Shown here: in pieces, positions 47,147-57,610 of the stretch
How positions within the stretch are numbered: the first letter of the stretch is position 1
How the letters are laid out: every line of letters starts with the position of its first letter
Assembly (NCBI GenBank): GCA_009733775.1
Contig: WOGZ01000015.1
Coordinates: forward strand, 62,001 to 126,000
Direction of reading: 5' to 3'
DNA: 64,000 bases
Origin: Alectoria sarmentosa
Taxonomy: Eukaryota > Ascomycota > Lecanoromycetes > Lecanorales > Parmeliaceae
Program-made: the position numbers and the translations under genes
The notes under the pieces: generated by a model
Databases searched by the model: none
Seen by the model: the letters and a program-made list of their open reading frames with translations, nothing else
What the model was told of the DNA's origin: nothing

Positions 47147-48094
47147 GCTGGGCGTGTAAGACCCCGTATTTCTGGGTCCAACGAGCAGATCCGACGACAC
47201 TTGGAACACAGGTAGAGAGATGTGCTCTCAAACGATCGGGATTGCTCAATATGAGTACACACAATCTTGGATTTGTCGAACGAAGGACCTTTTCTAGAGA
47301 GATGGAGGGACTGCTTCGCCAAAATGTATGCCACGACTGTGCCGTGGCGCAAGGTTGTCAATGCCCTTCAGTTCAAAATCTACGCGGGATGCATACTCAA
47401 GGTTACATTGAACGCACACATAATTCAACAGCCACCTTATCATGGGAAGGTGCAAGTAAGCTGACATCTCGATTGAGAATTCAAATGTCGATCACCGATA
47501 ACAGCCAGCCGACAGAGAACAACATCTGCTGCTGTTTGTATTTGAGTACTTCGACACCTATGGCTCAATTGCAGGTTCCAAATGACTCTCCGTTCTCCTT
47601 GTTTGCTTTGCGACTCAGCAGAGCAGAGGAGGCTCACGGAGACTGTGACAACTACAGCAAAGGTGATTCGTATGACACTTCTATTGGTCTCGTCCGCGAG
47701 CGACGAAGGAAAAGAACCGTGTGGTGGATACCGTAAAAATACCGTGGGTTAAAATACGATAGGATACCGGGAATGACAGAAACTTGGGTTGCTTACTATG
47801 TAGATCGTACTCTATTTTGTTCTCATCGGCATGGTATCAGGGCCGTTCAACATACACTAGCTTCACAATGAGAGCTCCGTTTGTTGCGAGAACAGATTGC
47901 GGAGCGGAATGATTAGTAGTAGAGTAGTATCAATAGTAATAAATTATGACTATGACTATGGTAATGATCGTGTCTAAACAACATAAGGAGAAAAGCATGG
48001 AGGCGGCCATGATCCAGACTATGTAAAACAAAGGGGCCTCGAAATCGAACTTCAATTATTATCGAATTCCTATGAATTCCATATCGAAAGTCGG
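47147..48094. other. Intergenic region
   Basis: About 950 bp upstream of the rhodopsin-fold gene. No gene recognised; AT-rich with short TATGAC repeats near 47945. Confidence 0.45.
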
Positions 48095-48637
48095 TCAACT
48101 CAGGGGTATTACTCCGAAGATCATTTGTCGGATCCACATGGTCCACATATGCATGCATGAGTACTCCGTATAAGCGACATAAGCGGGTCTATTACCTATC
48201 GAGTGGGCCCAAACAACACCGTTGAAGAAGATGTTGATAACAAATCTCGATCCTTTAATGTTCTGCACAATCTCGTCATAGAATTTTCTTCTCGAAAGCA
48301 CACTGATCATCACGATATCAGGCGATGAAATCATCTTAATGTGAGTGTTCCAACTTCCAGCCGAATCCAGCGCCAAGATTTGCGGACACGCCGACGGGAA
48401 GTTGGAACGATCCGGATAAGCCGACGAACCGCTTAGCCGGATAGTGGTTTCGTTGTTTTCAAATTGAATGGCTTTCGCGGGTGACAGAAAAGCCTGCACA
48501 CCCAAAATCTGCTGATCCACCACATCTTGCCAAAGAAAGGTCTCGTAGGATCTTTCGCTCCCTGACCATGAGGGAATAGCAGAAGCAGTGACTAATGCTG
48601 TAACCATTGATTTTGCAGGGTGTATTGAGGAAGTCAT
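48095..48637 (-). CDS. Hypothetical protein, model uncertain
   Basis: An open frame of 180 codons. After MTSSIHPAKS it has a moderately hydrophobic stretch (MVTALVTASAIPSW), possibly a weak signal peptide. The body then has balanced composition (ILALDSAGSWNTHIKMISS, GSRFVINIFFNGVVWAHS), which looks coding. A good donor (GTAATA) lies at the point equivalent to WAHSIG, so the true 3' end may be spliced differently. No family recognised. It lies between the rhodopsin-fold gene and the small secreted peptide gene and could belong to the same accessory group. Confidence 0.35.
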   Translation of the reverse strand: MTSSIHPAKSMVTALVTASAIPSWSGSERSYETFLWQDVVDQQILGVQAFLSPAKAIQFENNETTIRLSGSSAYPDRSNFPSACPQILALDSAGSWNTHIKMISSPDIVMISVLSRRKFYDEIVQNIKGSRFVINIFFNGVVWAHSIGNRPAYVAYTEYSCMHMWTMWIRQMIFGVIPLS

Positions 48638-49049
48638 TCCAAAAATTAAGGTGGAAAAATTGCTCGCTGTGTGCAGGCCTTTCTATCACCCACGAGAATG
48701 TGTACCTCGTAATTTTTCGTATCTCTATGCTTGTCAACGGCAATTCGTTATCTCGGCATAGACAGAGTCTGCTGGCCTCACGTACACCTGATCGCTCATG
48801 CAAGGTGACAAGTGCGATAGCCATTTCAGCTTCCTGTGGACATCATCAAGCATGATGCATATGAATAAACCGGTGTAGCAGGAATGGGAAGATCGATTCC
48901 GCATATGGAATGACCCTCGCACACGGCATAATCGTTTGCCGTGAGAAGGTTATAAAATGCCAGTCTTTCGCTCGACAGATATATTCCATTTCTTCGTTAA
49001 GAAGGGACCAATCCAATTCCTTAGCATCAGTTTTTCCTCAACATTCACA
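48638..49049. other. Intergenic region with TATA box
   Basis: Upstream region of the small secreted peptide gene. Apart from the TATAAAA near its right end, nothing is recognised. Confidence 0.45.
48951..48957 (+). promoter_or_regulatory. TATA box of the secreted-peptide gene
   Basis: TATAAAA about 93 bp before the start codon of the small secreted peptide, a position consistent with a fungal core promoter and a leader of about 60 nt. Confidence 0.45.
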
Positions 49050-49340
49050 ATGCGGCTACAATTCCATCTGATGCTGCTTATCAGTGCCGCAGCTCAAAGC
49101 ATTGCACTGCCAGCCCCAGGTACGTCTCCTGCGTTTGTGCTGGCTGTTCATATTCTCTTAAAATTGACATAAACACTGGTAGCTTCGAAGCTAAAGGCGC
49201 TTTATGATGGTGATATCGTGGCAAGAGATGTCGAAGAGCCCGGCGCTATGTTCAGAGACTCGGGCGCGGAGGTAGTCAAGGCAAGAGATGTCGCACCGCC
49301 TGGTGCTATGTTAAGAGCTTCCCCACCGGAGGACACCTAA
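49050..49340 (+). CDS. Small secreted repeat peptide, candidate RiPP precursor
   Basis: Exons 49050-49119 and 49183-49340 (GTACGT donor, TAG acceptor) encode 75 residues. Residues 1-20 form a clear signal peptide (MRLQFHLMLLISAAAQSIAL). After LPAPASKLKALYDGD come two 20-residue units sharing ARDV..PGAM.R at residues 37-48 and 57-68. The 14-nt stretch GGCAAGAGATGTCG is identical in both. There is no cysteine, so it is not a cysteine-rich effector. Signal peptide plus short repeats is the layout of dikaritin precursors (UstA, PhomA type) and Kex2-processed repeat peptides. The expected KR or RR sites are missing, and only single Arg residues border the units. A P450 (convergent) and a DUF3328 gene lie within 4 kb. 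The splice and start are convincing; the role is inferred. Confidence 0.75.
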
Positions 49341-49681
49341 TAAGGATTCTATCACTTGGGCGTAGTATTTGGTGTGAAGGATGTATTGGTTGGGTTGGGA
49401 ATAAGAGAAAGCGAGGATGGACAGTGTGGAGAAAGCAACGTTATGTCGCACGGGTTGCAGATGGGAAGTCTATTCGATACTCAGAGAGTTTTGACGGTTT
49501 ACACTCTTTTCAATCTCAAAGACTAAGAGGGCAGAATGATAAGATGCGCCTGTTCTGCCGGCACCCCAATGTTGCTGGCGGCAGAGCATTAATGAATGTT
49601 TTTACCATGATTTTGCTTCCATAAGAGAAGTGGCTGGTGGAGTTTACTCCACATGCGCTCCTCATCATGACTCGATCTATC
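49341..49681. other. Convergent intergenic region
   Basis: About 340 bp between the ends of the secreted-peptide and P450 genes. No feature seen. Confidence 0.5.
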
Positions 49682-51306
49682 TCAGACTGGGTATAATGCC
49701 ACCTGAACCCCATTCCGACTTTCCGTCGTCATTCTTTGTCTCTCGAGATACATCGTTTCCGGGTCGCGACATTCAATTGATTTGAACTCTTGCAAAAGCC
49801 GTACCACAACATATGCAATCTCAGTCAGAACCATTTGCTTTGCTGGACAGATGCGTGGACCTCCAAGAAACGGCGTATATTCCCATCCTGCTCGATGTGT
49901 TTCCCACCTCTCTGGTTGAAATTCTTGAGCATCTTCACCCCACAAATCTTGATCTCTTTGCATGGCGTCGAAGTGGATGCTAATAAATTGCCCTTTCGGA
50001 ACAAATATTGGCAGTTTCCCGTCCGGACCTCCACCACATGGAAGAATGGCGTCCTTCAGACAAGTTCGAGCCGCATGACCGACCGGACTATGAAGACGAA
50101 GACCTGAGAATGTTAGTTTGGTCCTGATCACCAACTGGCACACTGTGGAAGACCCACTCTCGTTGATAACGTTTTTTAAATATATCATGGAGTTCAGCAG
50201 CTCAATACTCAGTGCTCCCGGAGCCGTGTTCACAACCTCCTCGCGAAGCTTGTGCCAGACCCGCGGATGTCTTGCAAGCTGGAAAAACACGTTACTGACC
50301 CCAATAGCCGTAGAATCGCGAGCTGGAAAGAAAACATTCATGATTTGGTGGCGCAGACTGTCTCTGTCCTGAGTTTCTTTGACTAATTCCCCAATTAACG
50401 TGTACGATTCTGACAAGCCATCCTTGGAGATATCTTTCTCTTGGTGGATCTCTTCAATCGCCTTATCGACATATCCATCGACAAATGCATGAACCTTTCG
50501 GCATGTTTGTTTCCACTCTTGGTGCGCTCCAGCGAAGTAATGGAAGGGCCCAAGATCAAGCCGTTTGCCTAGCAGGATGAGTGCCTTATCGAACGTCCCA
50601 AGGAAAGTATCTGCGTCGAAAGAAGTGGAGGGTAGTAGCGAATTCACCGACTCGCCGAATACGAATTCGGTTGACGTATCGAGGAACTAATTGCGGGTAT
50701 TGCCATCAGTATCTACGTGGTATACACATTGTATGATCAACTTACTAGGCGTTTGATGAGCATCTGAAGATCGACTGTAGACCCATCTCGAGGGATCAGA
50801 TCGATCATGTATGTGACGTGCGCTCCAAATGAATGCAGGTTGGCGATTTGTTTTCTAGCAAAGATGGGCTTGATCAATGCTCGAGAATGCTGCCATACTG
50901 CTCCGTCGGTTGTTACCACCCCAAAGCCAACGAATTGAGCGCCAACGCCCTGCCTCATTGTTCCCATGCCAAAGTCACTAATAGATGTGGCTATAGTCTT
51001 TATGTTCTCGAGCTCCATTGTGTAGATCCAACTGGACCCGAATACGTTGGCTTTGAATGTCTTTCCATTCTCTTGGAAAAGACGTCGAGAAAGCATGTTC
51101 CGGTATCCTCGTTCTTTGGCATCACGGCGAACTCGGTACAAGTCGAAGCCAAACAGAGGATCCTTGTGAGGGTATTTTCGAGCTTCTCCACAGCCATGAA
51201 CGCCCCGGGCTCTGACATATTGGACGTGGCCATACAAGATTCTGGCCAAAAAAAGCCCGAAGAGGGAGAGAAGCACCCAGCTAGCGCGGAGTAATGCAAA
51301 CGGCAT
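49682..51306 (-). CDS. Cytochrome P450 (CYP52-like group)
   Basis: Membrane-bound haem monooxygenase. Exons 50746-51306, 50158-50686 and 49682-50103 join in phase to 503 residues. An N-terminal hydrophobic anchor (ASWVLLSLFGLFLARILYG) fits the ER membrane. The N-terminal half contains NVFGSSWIYTMELENIK and RALIKPIFAR, as in the CYP52/alkane-hydroxylase-like clan. The I-helix reads FFPARDSTA. The ExxR pair is Glu363/Arg366, created across the second intron. The PERF-like block is FQPERWE, and the haem loop FLGGPRICPA has Cys449. The usual Gly two residues after the cysteine is Ala here. Substrate unknown; the clan mostly oxidises fatty acids, but the neighbourhood suggests a possible tailoring role. 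Confidence 0.9.
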
Positions 51307-52237
51307 GATGTCAAAAGGGACTAGCGTAGACTGAATTTAGCACCCAATTACATAGGCCAAGTCTCGAGGGGGGACACTCATCGACAAAAGCTTGCTGATA
51401 TCGTAAGAAAGCAGAGGTCGAATGCTCACACAAAAGAAAGCATTGAGATTTACGCTAACGCTGAGAGTATGCGATAAATCACCAAAGTCTTGGGAACTGA
51501 GGATCAAGCACGATAAGCCAAATGAGCTTTTGTTGGGTAGGCGAGGAGCGCAGAAATATGCATGTGTACCAACACGGCGTTGCATCATGGACGTACTTCG
51601 CTTGCAAATCATGAACTATGGTTTAGTACCCATGACTCGTGTTTGGTGGTGAGATAAATAAGGTACCTAGGTACTGCAGATCATGGATGGTGTTTGGCTA
51701 GGCATCGTCCCGTTCCGATCCTCTAGACTGCTGTACCTTGAGGAGTCCGTCATCGTAACTGTAAAATACGTGTTATTTTTTACGGTCACATTCATTGTGT
51801 GGCAGAAGCGGGAGTAATTGTCGCCCACCACGCACGTCTAGCCATAGGTGGCGTCTGCTCGTTGCTTTACTGCTGCACGATGCGCGGACTTTCGATGCCC
51901 TACGAGTGGTCGTTGGCACTTCATTGATTAGGAGGATGATCTTCATGGAGTACCATTTGCTCCTTCATTCAGGATATCCTCGGCAACAATGACGTGATAC
52001 TGCTTCTTGGATTGGACCGTCAAGATGGCTGTGAGTTGTGGAGCAATTGTAGTGACTGATTGGCCACAATGTCGTTCCCTCATACGCTTGGAAACGGGCG
52101 AAACAGCTGAAATTGCTTCGAAGCCCACAGCCAAAAAGGATCTTCTATTCCCGTATCCTCTCACCCCTGGGCCAGAGTTCCTTATCTTTGTTGCCTGAAC
52201 ATCATCCAGCGGCGTGTAGCCCGCCTTCCAAGCCATA
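51307..52237. other. Divergent intergenic region
   Basis: About 930 bp between the divergent P450 and DUF3328 genes, so probably a shared regulatory region. A short imperfect inverted repeat (GTAAAAT ... ATTTTTTAC) lies near 51760-51782. No further gene or precursor peptide found. Confidence 0.5.
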
Positions 52238-53205
52238 ATGCTCACAACTCCAGACGAAAAATTGGCCGGGCGTCTGCTCGAAGAAGAGGATACGTCCTAC
52301 GAGTTCTCGGATGATGTCAAGTATGCTGTGGGCCAAAAGAGATCTAGAAGCGTCCTCAAGCTCACTTTCGCCGTCATTCTTATCTTATCCTTGTCAATGA
52401 ACCTACTGCTTTCCTCACAACTATTCCGCCAAGCATGGAATCAGCAAAAAGCTACCAACAAACCAATCGAACGTACTATTTATGGTGAGGTGACTCTGCC
52501 TCCTTTTGCTACCATATTGACATCATACAGCGGGCCTTGCAAGGGACCACCCCATGGAATTCATGGATGATTCGCCCTATGCGAGCGACAATGAAACACT
52601 CGCAGATGAGTTATGGGATGCACTCAACATCGACCATGGCGTCATCGCCTTGCCAGATTCATATGTCGAGAATGTCAATCTTCCTCAATCACAAAGGTTT
52701 CCGTGGGATCGTTCTCAGGGAATCTACCTTCTAAACGCTTATCATAATCTTCACTGCTTGGTCCGTTCTTTTCCTCCTTCACTTCTGAGGTGGAGAAACG
52801 CATACTGACAAGTCATGCTCGTCGTAGAAAGTGGTTCGCCTATCCATTGCCGAATACCACCGCGGCAGCAATCAAAGCTGGCATTTCGGACACGTGAGAC
52901 ATTGTCTTGACGGCTTACTCGAGGACATAATCTGCAACGCCGACGACACCCCTCGTTCGACCTCCAATACAATGGATTCTCGAACTGGCGAGGGACAGCA
53001 AAGAATGTGCAGGGATTGGAACACTCTGGAGACGTGGGCGCAGGAACACAATGCATGTTGGAGGTTTGTGAATGAGACCAGCCCCACGATAAAGAACATT
53101 GACCGCTACAAATATTGTCCGGAAGGTAGCGAGTATCAAGATGCGCTTCAAAACTACCTAGCAAAGGAAGAGAGCCTGGAGAGCAAAACAAGCAAACCTG
53201 ATTGA
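52238..53205 (+). CDS. DUF3328 (UstYa-like) oxidase-type protein
   Basis: Member of the DUF3328/UstYa family, fungal membrane-anchored proteins that catalyse oxidative cyclisation in ustiloxin-type peptide pathways and appear in other clusters. Exons 52238-52484, 52531-52760 and 52828-53205 join in phase to 284 residues. A cytosolic acidic/basic N-terminus is followed by one transmembrane helix near residues 53-73 (LKLTFAVILILSLSMNLLL). The splice then creates TIYAGLARDHPMEF, the family's signature strand. Both HxxHC motifs are present: His154-His157-Cys158 in YHNLHCL and His181-His184-Cys185 in HVRHC. A tryptophan/cysteine-containing C-terminal part follows (MCRDWNTLETWAQEH). It is divergent from the P450, and only one family copy is in the window. 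Confidence 0.93.
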
Positions 53206-54964
53206 ACATGGCTTTCTTTCAGAAGTCGCCTATGCGCAATACATCTTCGGCATGACCGTAAAACTGGCTCGTGGTCTTCAGTATTTCTTTACAGTCGAGT
53301 CTAAGAATATTTCACCATTTTCGGATGCATAGATAGGTAGATGTTTCCTGGCTAGTACTGTGAACGCTTGCTCCGCCATGCTACAACGTTCGTTGCAAGG
53401 AAGTGGAAAAGTGTAGAGCCAAGGCGCCGTATTCTTGCTGAGTTGGACACATAGGACCATTGGTCGCATGACTGTCTGTTGGTGACGCTGCGGGTGGCAT
53501 AACGTCCTGTTCAATTTAGAGGAAGAGAGGAGAATAGATGGGCGCGACCGGAAGACCGTTATAAGTACTTTTCTGTGTTTATGGTACTTGTGCTCTTCTT
53601 CAATGTCGGCGCTGCGATGCTGAAGGGTGAGGCTTCGGCAACCTGACATTTAAAACCTTTGCAAGGTTTCTCTCCTTCACGTTGAATGGGAACAGAAGCT
53701 GACATCAGTTGGCGTACCCTTTGTGTGGATGCATGGATATCGGAAGCGAGCCTGACGAGAAAAGCAATCATATTGTCTGAGCGACACTCTTTCCATCAGA
53801 ACAATTCGATGCAAAGATGACTCTGGCGTATCACCAAGCTGAAAATCAAAACAATAACAGGATGCAGAGCTTTTTGAGACATTCGCAGCGTGGCTGAGAA
53901 CATGACGCGGAAGACTTGGGGACGGTCGAGTTGACTGATCACGCGGCGGCTTAGAGTTTCGCTCTTGGGGAACATTGTGCTTTTGAAAAGGAGCTTTTGA
54001 AGATTGGATCGTGCGCTCATTGGTTTTTGGAGATTGCATCAGGTTTGATCTTTAAGGCGATTTTTTGATTGGGCCTCCCAGCGGCACCTGTGCATCACTG
54101 GAAGTCCACAGCTGAAGGCGCTTGATCTAGGGGAACCGCAGAGCATATGGGGCATATGAATGCTGTCTAGTTGAGCTTATTCGATGTTTCTTTGCCCAGA
54201 GCATGTACTAGTACGTAGGAGCGACGAGCATAAGTGAGCATGTAATCTAGAGAGGCGGCTCTACATTACTATATGATAGTCAGTGCCTCTGACAGCGAGT
54301 GTGAACATCTTTCATTTTGATAAGAAATGCGATCTCCTGACCTTGGAAGCACGTTCATCGCGTGCGTTACACATCCCTCCTGTCACCGGGTTTTCTTAGA
54401 CGCATCAACTCCAGACCGCAATCGGGTATCTGTACCAGCATCCCACAAATGCATCGCTCGAATAGCACGGCTCTCTTCACACAGTATAAACCGTATGCCC
54501 CAAGACCCATGACATAGAAATCCTATCCAACCTTCCTCCGTGATTATCCTTCCTTCTCTTTCCTAGTATCAACATTATCCAGTAGCACTCCCTTCTTCAA
54601 CCGCCCTTTCTCATCGCTCGCACTCCCGCTGCCATGTCCCCCATCAATACTGAATGTGCGATGCAGTACCTTCACTGATTCAGGTTCCGACGCAACCATC
54701 ACCCATATCGCGTGACAATCACCTAATTCGCGCGGTTTAGAGCAGCGCTCGATCTATCTTACTCTGAGTATTCTTCGGGGCATATTTCTTGGCAAAGATT
54801 TATAAGCAGGATTTTTCCAAAGGTCTTGGCGCTAGCAATTCGCGAATTCTCAAATCTCTCCAACTCTACTACAACCTTCAACAACTGAACGCTCTTCCAC
54901 CCTTCCCCCTCCTTCCTACCTGACACCAACAACCAGCCTTCCGATACTCACCGTACCCGCAAGT
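53206..54964. other. Intergenic region
   Basis: About 1.8 kb without a recognised gene between the accessory block and the U2AF gene. The last 200 bp are C/T-rich with a TTTATAAG element near 54795, the likely U2AF promoter. Confidence 0.5.
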
Positions 54965-55742
54965 ATGGCCAAGTAAGCCCTCCCTTCCCTTTCCTCCTCC
55001 AGCTCGTACCAGCTAACACGCCCAACCAGCTACCTCGCCTCCATCTTCGGCACGGAGCAAGATAAAGTGAACTGCTCCTTCTACTACAAGATCGGCGCCT
55101 GCCGGCACGGCGACCGCTGCAGCCGCAAGCACGTCAAGCCCTCCTACTCGCAAACGATCCTCCTCCCCAACCTGTACCAGAACCCGGCCTACGATCCGAA
55201 GAACAAGATGAACCCGAGCCAGCTGCAAAACCACTTCGACGCCTTCTACGAGGACTTTTGGTGCGAGATGTGCAAGTACGGCGAGCCGGAGGAGGTGGTC
55301 GTTTGCGACAACAACAACGATCGTGCGTGTTGTTGTTCCTTCCTTCCTTTCCCCCCTCTTTCATACTTTGAGTAATTGCGAAAGCTAGCTGACTGACTGG
55401 AGCGGCGCTGCAGATCTCATCGGCAACGTCTACGCGCGCTTCAAGTACGAAGATTCGGCGCAAAAGGCCTGCGACGCCCTCAACAGTCGCTGGTACGCCG
55501 CCCGGCCCATCTACTGCGAACTCTCACCCGTCACCGATTTCCGAGAAGCGTGTTGTCGGCTAAACAGCGGTGAAGGCTGTGTGAGGGGTGGGTTTTGCAA
55601 CTTTATACATCGGAAGGAGCCGAGTGCGGAGTTGGATCGGGAATTGGAGTTGGGGACTAAGAAGTGGTTGAGGGAGAGAGGGAGGGATGAGAGGAGTATG
55701 ACGAAGAGTCCAAGTCCGGAGCCGACGAGGAAGAGGTTTTGA
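54965..55742 (+). CDS. U2AF1: Splicing factor U2AF small subunit
   Basis: Recognises the AG at intron 3' ends as partner of the large U2AF subunit. Exons 54965-54972, 55030-55322 and 55414-55742 join in phase to 209 residues. The first exon is only 8 nt (Met-Ala and two bases of Asn). Domains in order: first CCCH zinc finger (CSFYYKIGACRHGDRCSRKH), UHM/RRM with the partner-binding region and FKYEDSAQKACDALN, and second CCCH finger (CRLNSGEGCVRGGFCNFIH). The tail is charged (KKWLRERGRDERS) and ends in a short SP-rich stretch, without the long RS domain of animals. Exon 2 uses C-ending codons heavily, as in highly expressed fungal genes. Confidence is high. Confidence 0.95.
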
Positions 55743-56137
55743 GAGGAGAATGGGGAAGGTGTTGTTGCTGGGAGATACTGTTATCATGATGGCTCCGAAG
55801 GTCTGCTGTTTTTCATGCCGAACACTATGCCTACGCGGCGTTTTGCAGAAAAGCGAGGCGTTGAGTCGATCGGCACTTGGTTGGGGTTCAAGCAATCTCA
55901 TGTATATTAGCCGGGAAAATGATCCATGTCTCCAGGTCATGATCAAATTATTACTCCACTAGTATCCCTTGCAAGTCATGTTGTATCTCTGTGACCCCAA
56001 ATAGCTGAGCCCATATCGCTAAGCCGCTTGCTTGATCTATACCGAAACCCGTTCGCCATGCTTGTAACCCACCACCCAGCCAGTAAGCATCGCTAAACCA
56101 TGTTCCTATCGTGCCTCATGCAAGTAATGTTTCATCC
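55743..56137. other. Convergent intergenic region
   Basis: About 395 bp between the ends of U2AF and the small membrane protein gene. No feature seen. Confidence 0.5.
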
Positions 56138-56531
56138 TCATTCGTTCCCATGCTTGAACCAATTATTGCTTCCCAACCACGCAAAGATCGCAATCAATAT
56201 ACCAATAGCAACGAAGAAGCAGAGCGAGATCATCCATATCCGTAGCCGGTTGCGTTCGTGCTGTTTTTGCAACCATGAATCGCTGTCCTAAAGGTCAGCA
56301 TATTGTGCCTCCTTCCAACACGGAGGGTCCGGCATGGTAGAGGACGTACGTGTGTCTGAGCTCTGGCCGAGGTAGATGCGTATGGGCATGATGGGCTTGG
56401 GCTTGGGCTTGGGAGATAGAGGAGGAGGGGTATATGCTTGTATCGAGGGAGTCTCCCCGGACGGCGATGGCAGGGTAGAATGTTTTAGGGTCGAAATTCT
56501 TGAGATGAACGGGGTCATCCGGTCTGGCCAT
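56138..56531 (-). CDS. Small single-pass (tail-anchored) membrane protein
   Basis: Exons 56350-56531 and 56138-56282 join in phase to 108 residues. The polar N-terminal part contains DDPVHLKNFDPKTFYPAI and a Ser/Gln/Ala/His-rich linker (a run near SISQAQAQAHHAH). After the splice, a basic stretch (KQHERNRLRIW) precedes one transmembrane helix (ISLCFFVAIGILIAIFAW) and a short tail WFKHGNE. The topology is that of a tail-anchored or type II membrane protein. No family recognised. The intron acceptor is the second AG (GACAG); the first would break the frame. Confidence 0.65.
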
Positions 56532-57610
56532 TGGATGCGGTATATTTTTCGCTTGGCCAAGAAGGTGGATGCTTGGTTGGAAGCTGTAGAAAGAGAGCGG
56601 AGAGAATGCTTGTTTTGGACCCTGGTATCCGGACGAGGTTCCGGTCAGTGAGATGCTTTGCTAGAGATGACTTGACAAGGGCCTTGATGTTATGAGTGCT
56701 GGGCGCCGAGCAACCGTACCCCGGGAGGAGACTGTGCTCGTAGAAGCGAATGCAAAAGACAAGGGACAAGAAGATGGAAATGGACGGGAAGGTGATACAC
56801 TCAAGTACCCTAGAGCAGAGGACAGAACAGACATATTGACGAGGGTACGAGAAACACGGGAGATCCACCATGGTCAAGGATAAGCCCACAGTAGTCAAAT
56901 CGCTTGACAAATATGTATGCATGAAACATTCAAGCCCTCAGCACACTTGCTCACACTGTGACGGTGGATACTCAGCTGAAGATTCAGTACATAAGAGCAC
57001 CATTTGATTTATGTTTTGGAATGTTTTGAAACTTCGAAAGAGCACAGCAACTGGTGTTTGAGTAGCGATCGATGTCGATTGGGGGCGTCTTGAACTTTGC
57101 TGCTATTCGGGCCAATGAGGCTGAAGCGCGAGTCGGCTTCGTGTGGGATGCAAAGATAGATCTACGATACCGTCCAGCCTGGGTCGGTAATCGCAGCCAG
57201 TAATATCATTAACATAGCCCTCCAAACGATGCTTGTGACTCTGGCACTCTGGGAGTGGGAGAAAAGCTTGAACCGCTTCATGGCATTCTCTTGGCGTCTG
57301 TGGACCTTGCATTTATTTGCGCCGCGCGATTCATTTTCGAAGAAATGATCACTGCGAGGGTTCCAACGTCATTTCTGAGTGTCAGCGAGGAGATCCGCGA
57401 TCCTACTTGGTCCATTGGAGAGATCTTCTCTAACAGTGCATGTGCTGTAAGCAGTATCATCAGCCATGGGTTCTTTTGCCGTAATTCTCCAACCATGGGG
57501 CCAGGAACGCGATATCTGGGCTTTACTCCAAGACCCATTTTTCTCCACGACAGCTCTATTGGCGCACTGTCCTCGAGCAGTTGCTTAGATTTCTTTCATA
57601 AGTGTGGTTT
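56532..57610. other. Intergenic region
   Basis: About 1.1 kb between the small membrane protein's start and the end of the Hos2-type gene. Open frames here are short and none looks coding. Confidence 0.5.

Noticed and set aside
51337..51652. Frames between P450 and DUF3328 considered as an extra precursor peptide
   Set aside because: No signal peptide or internal repeats; both strands are equally open.
53278..54039. Overlapping minus-strand frames after the DUF3328 gene, considered as a second precursor or oxidase
   Set aside because: No signal peptide, no HxxHC motif and no repeats found.
57278..57538. Short minus-strand frame downstream of hos2
   Set aside because: Low-complexity and without homology; the deacetylase ends with a normal charged tail before it.
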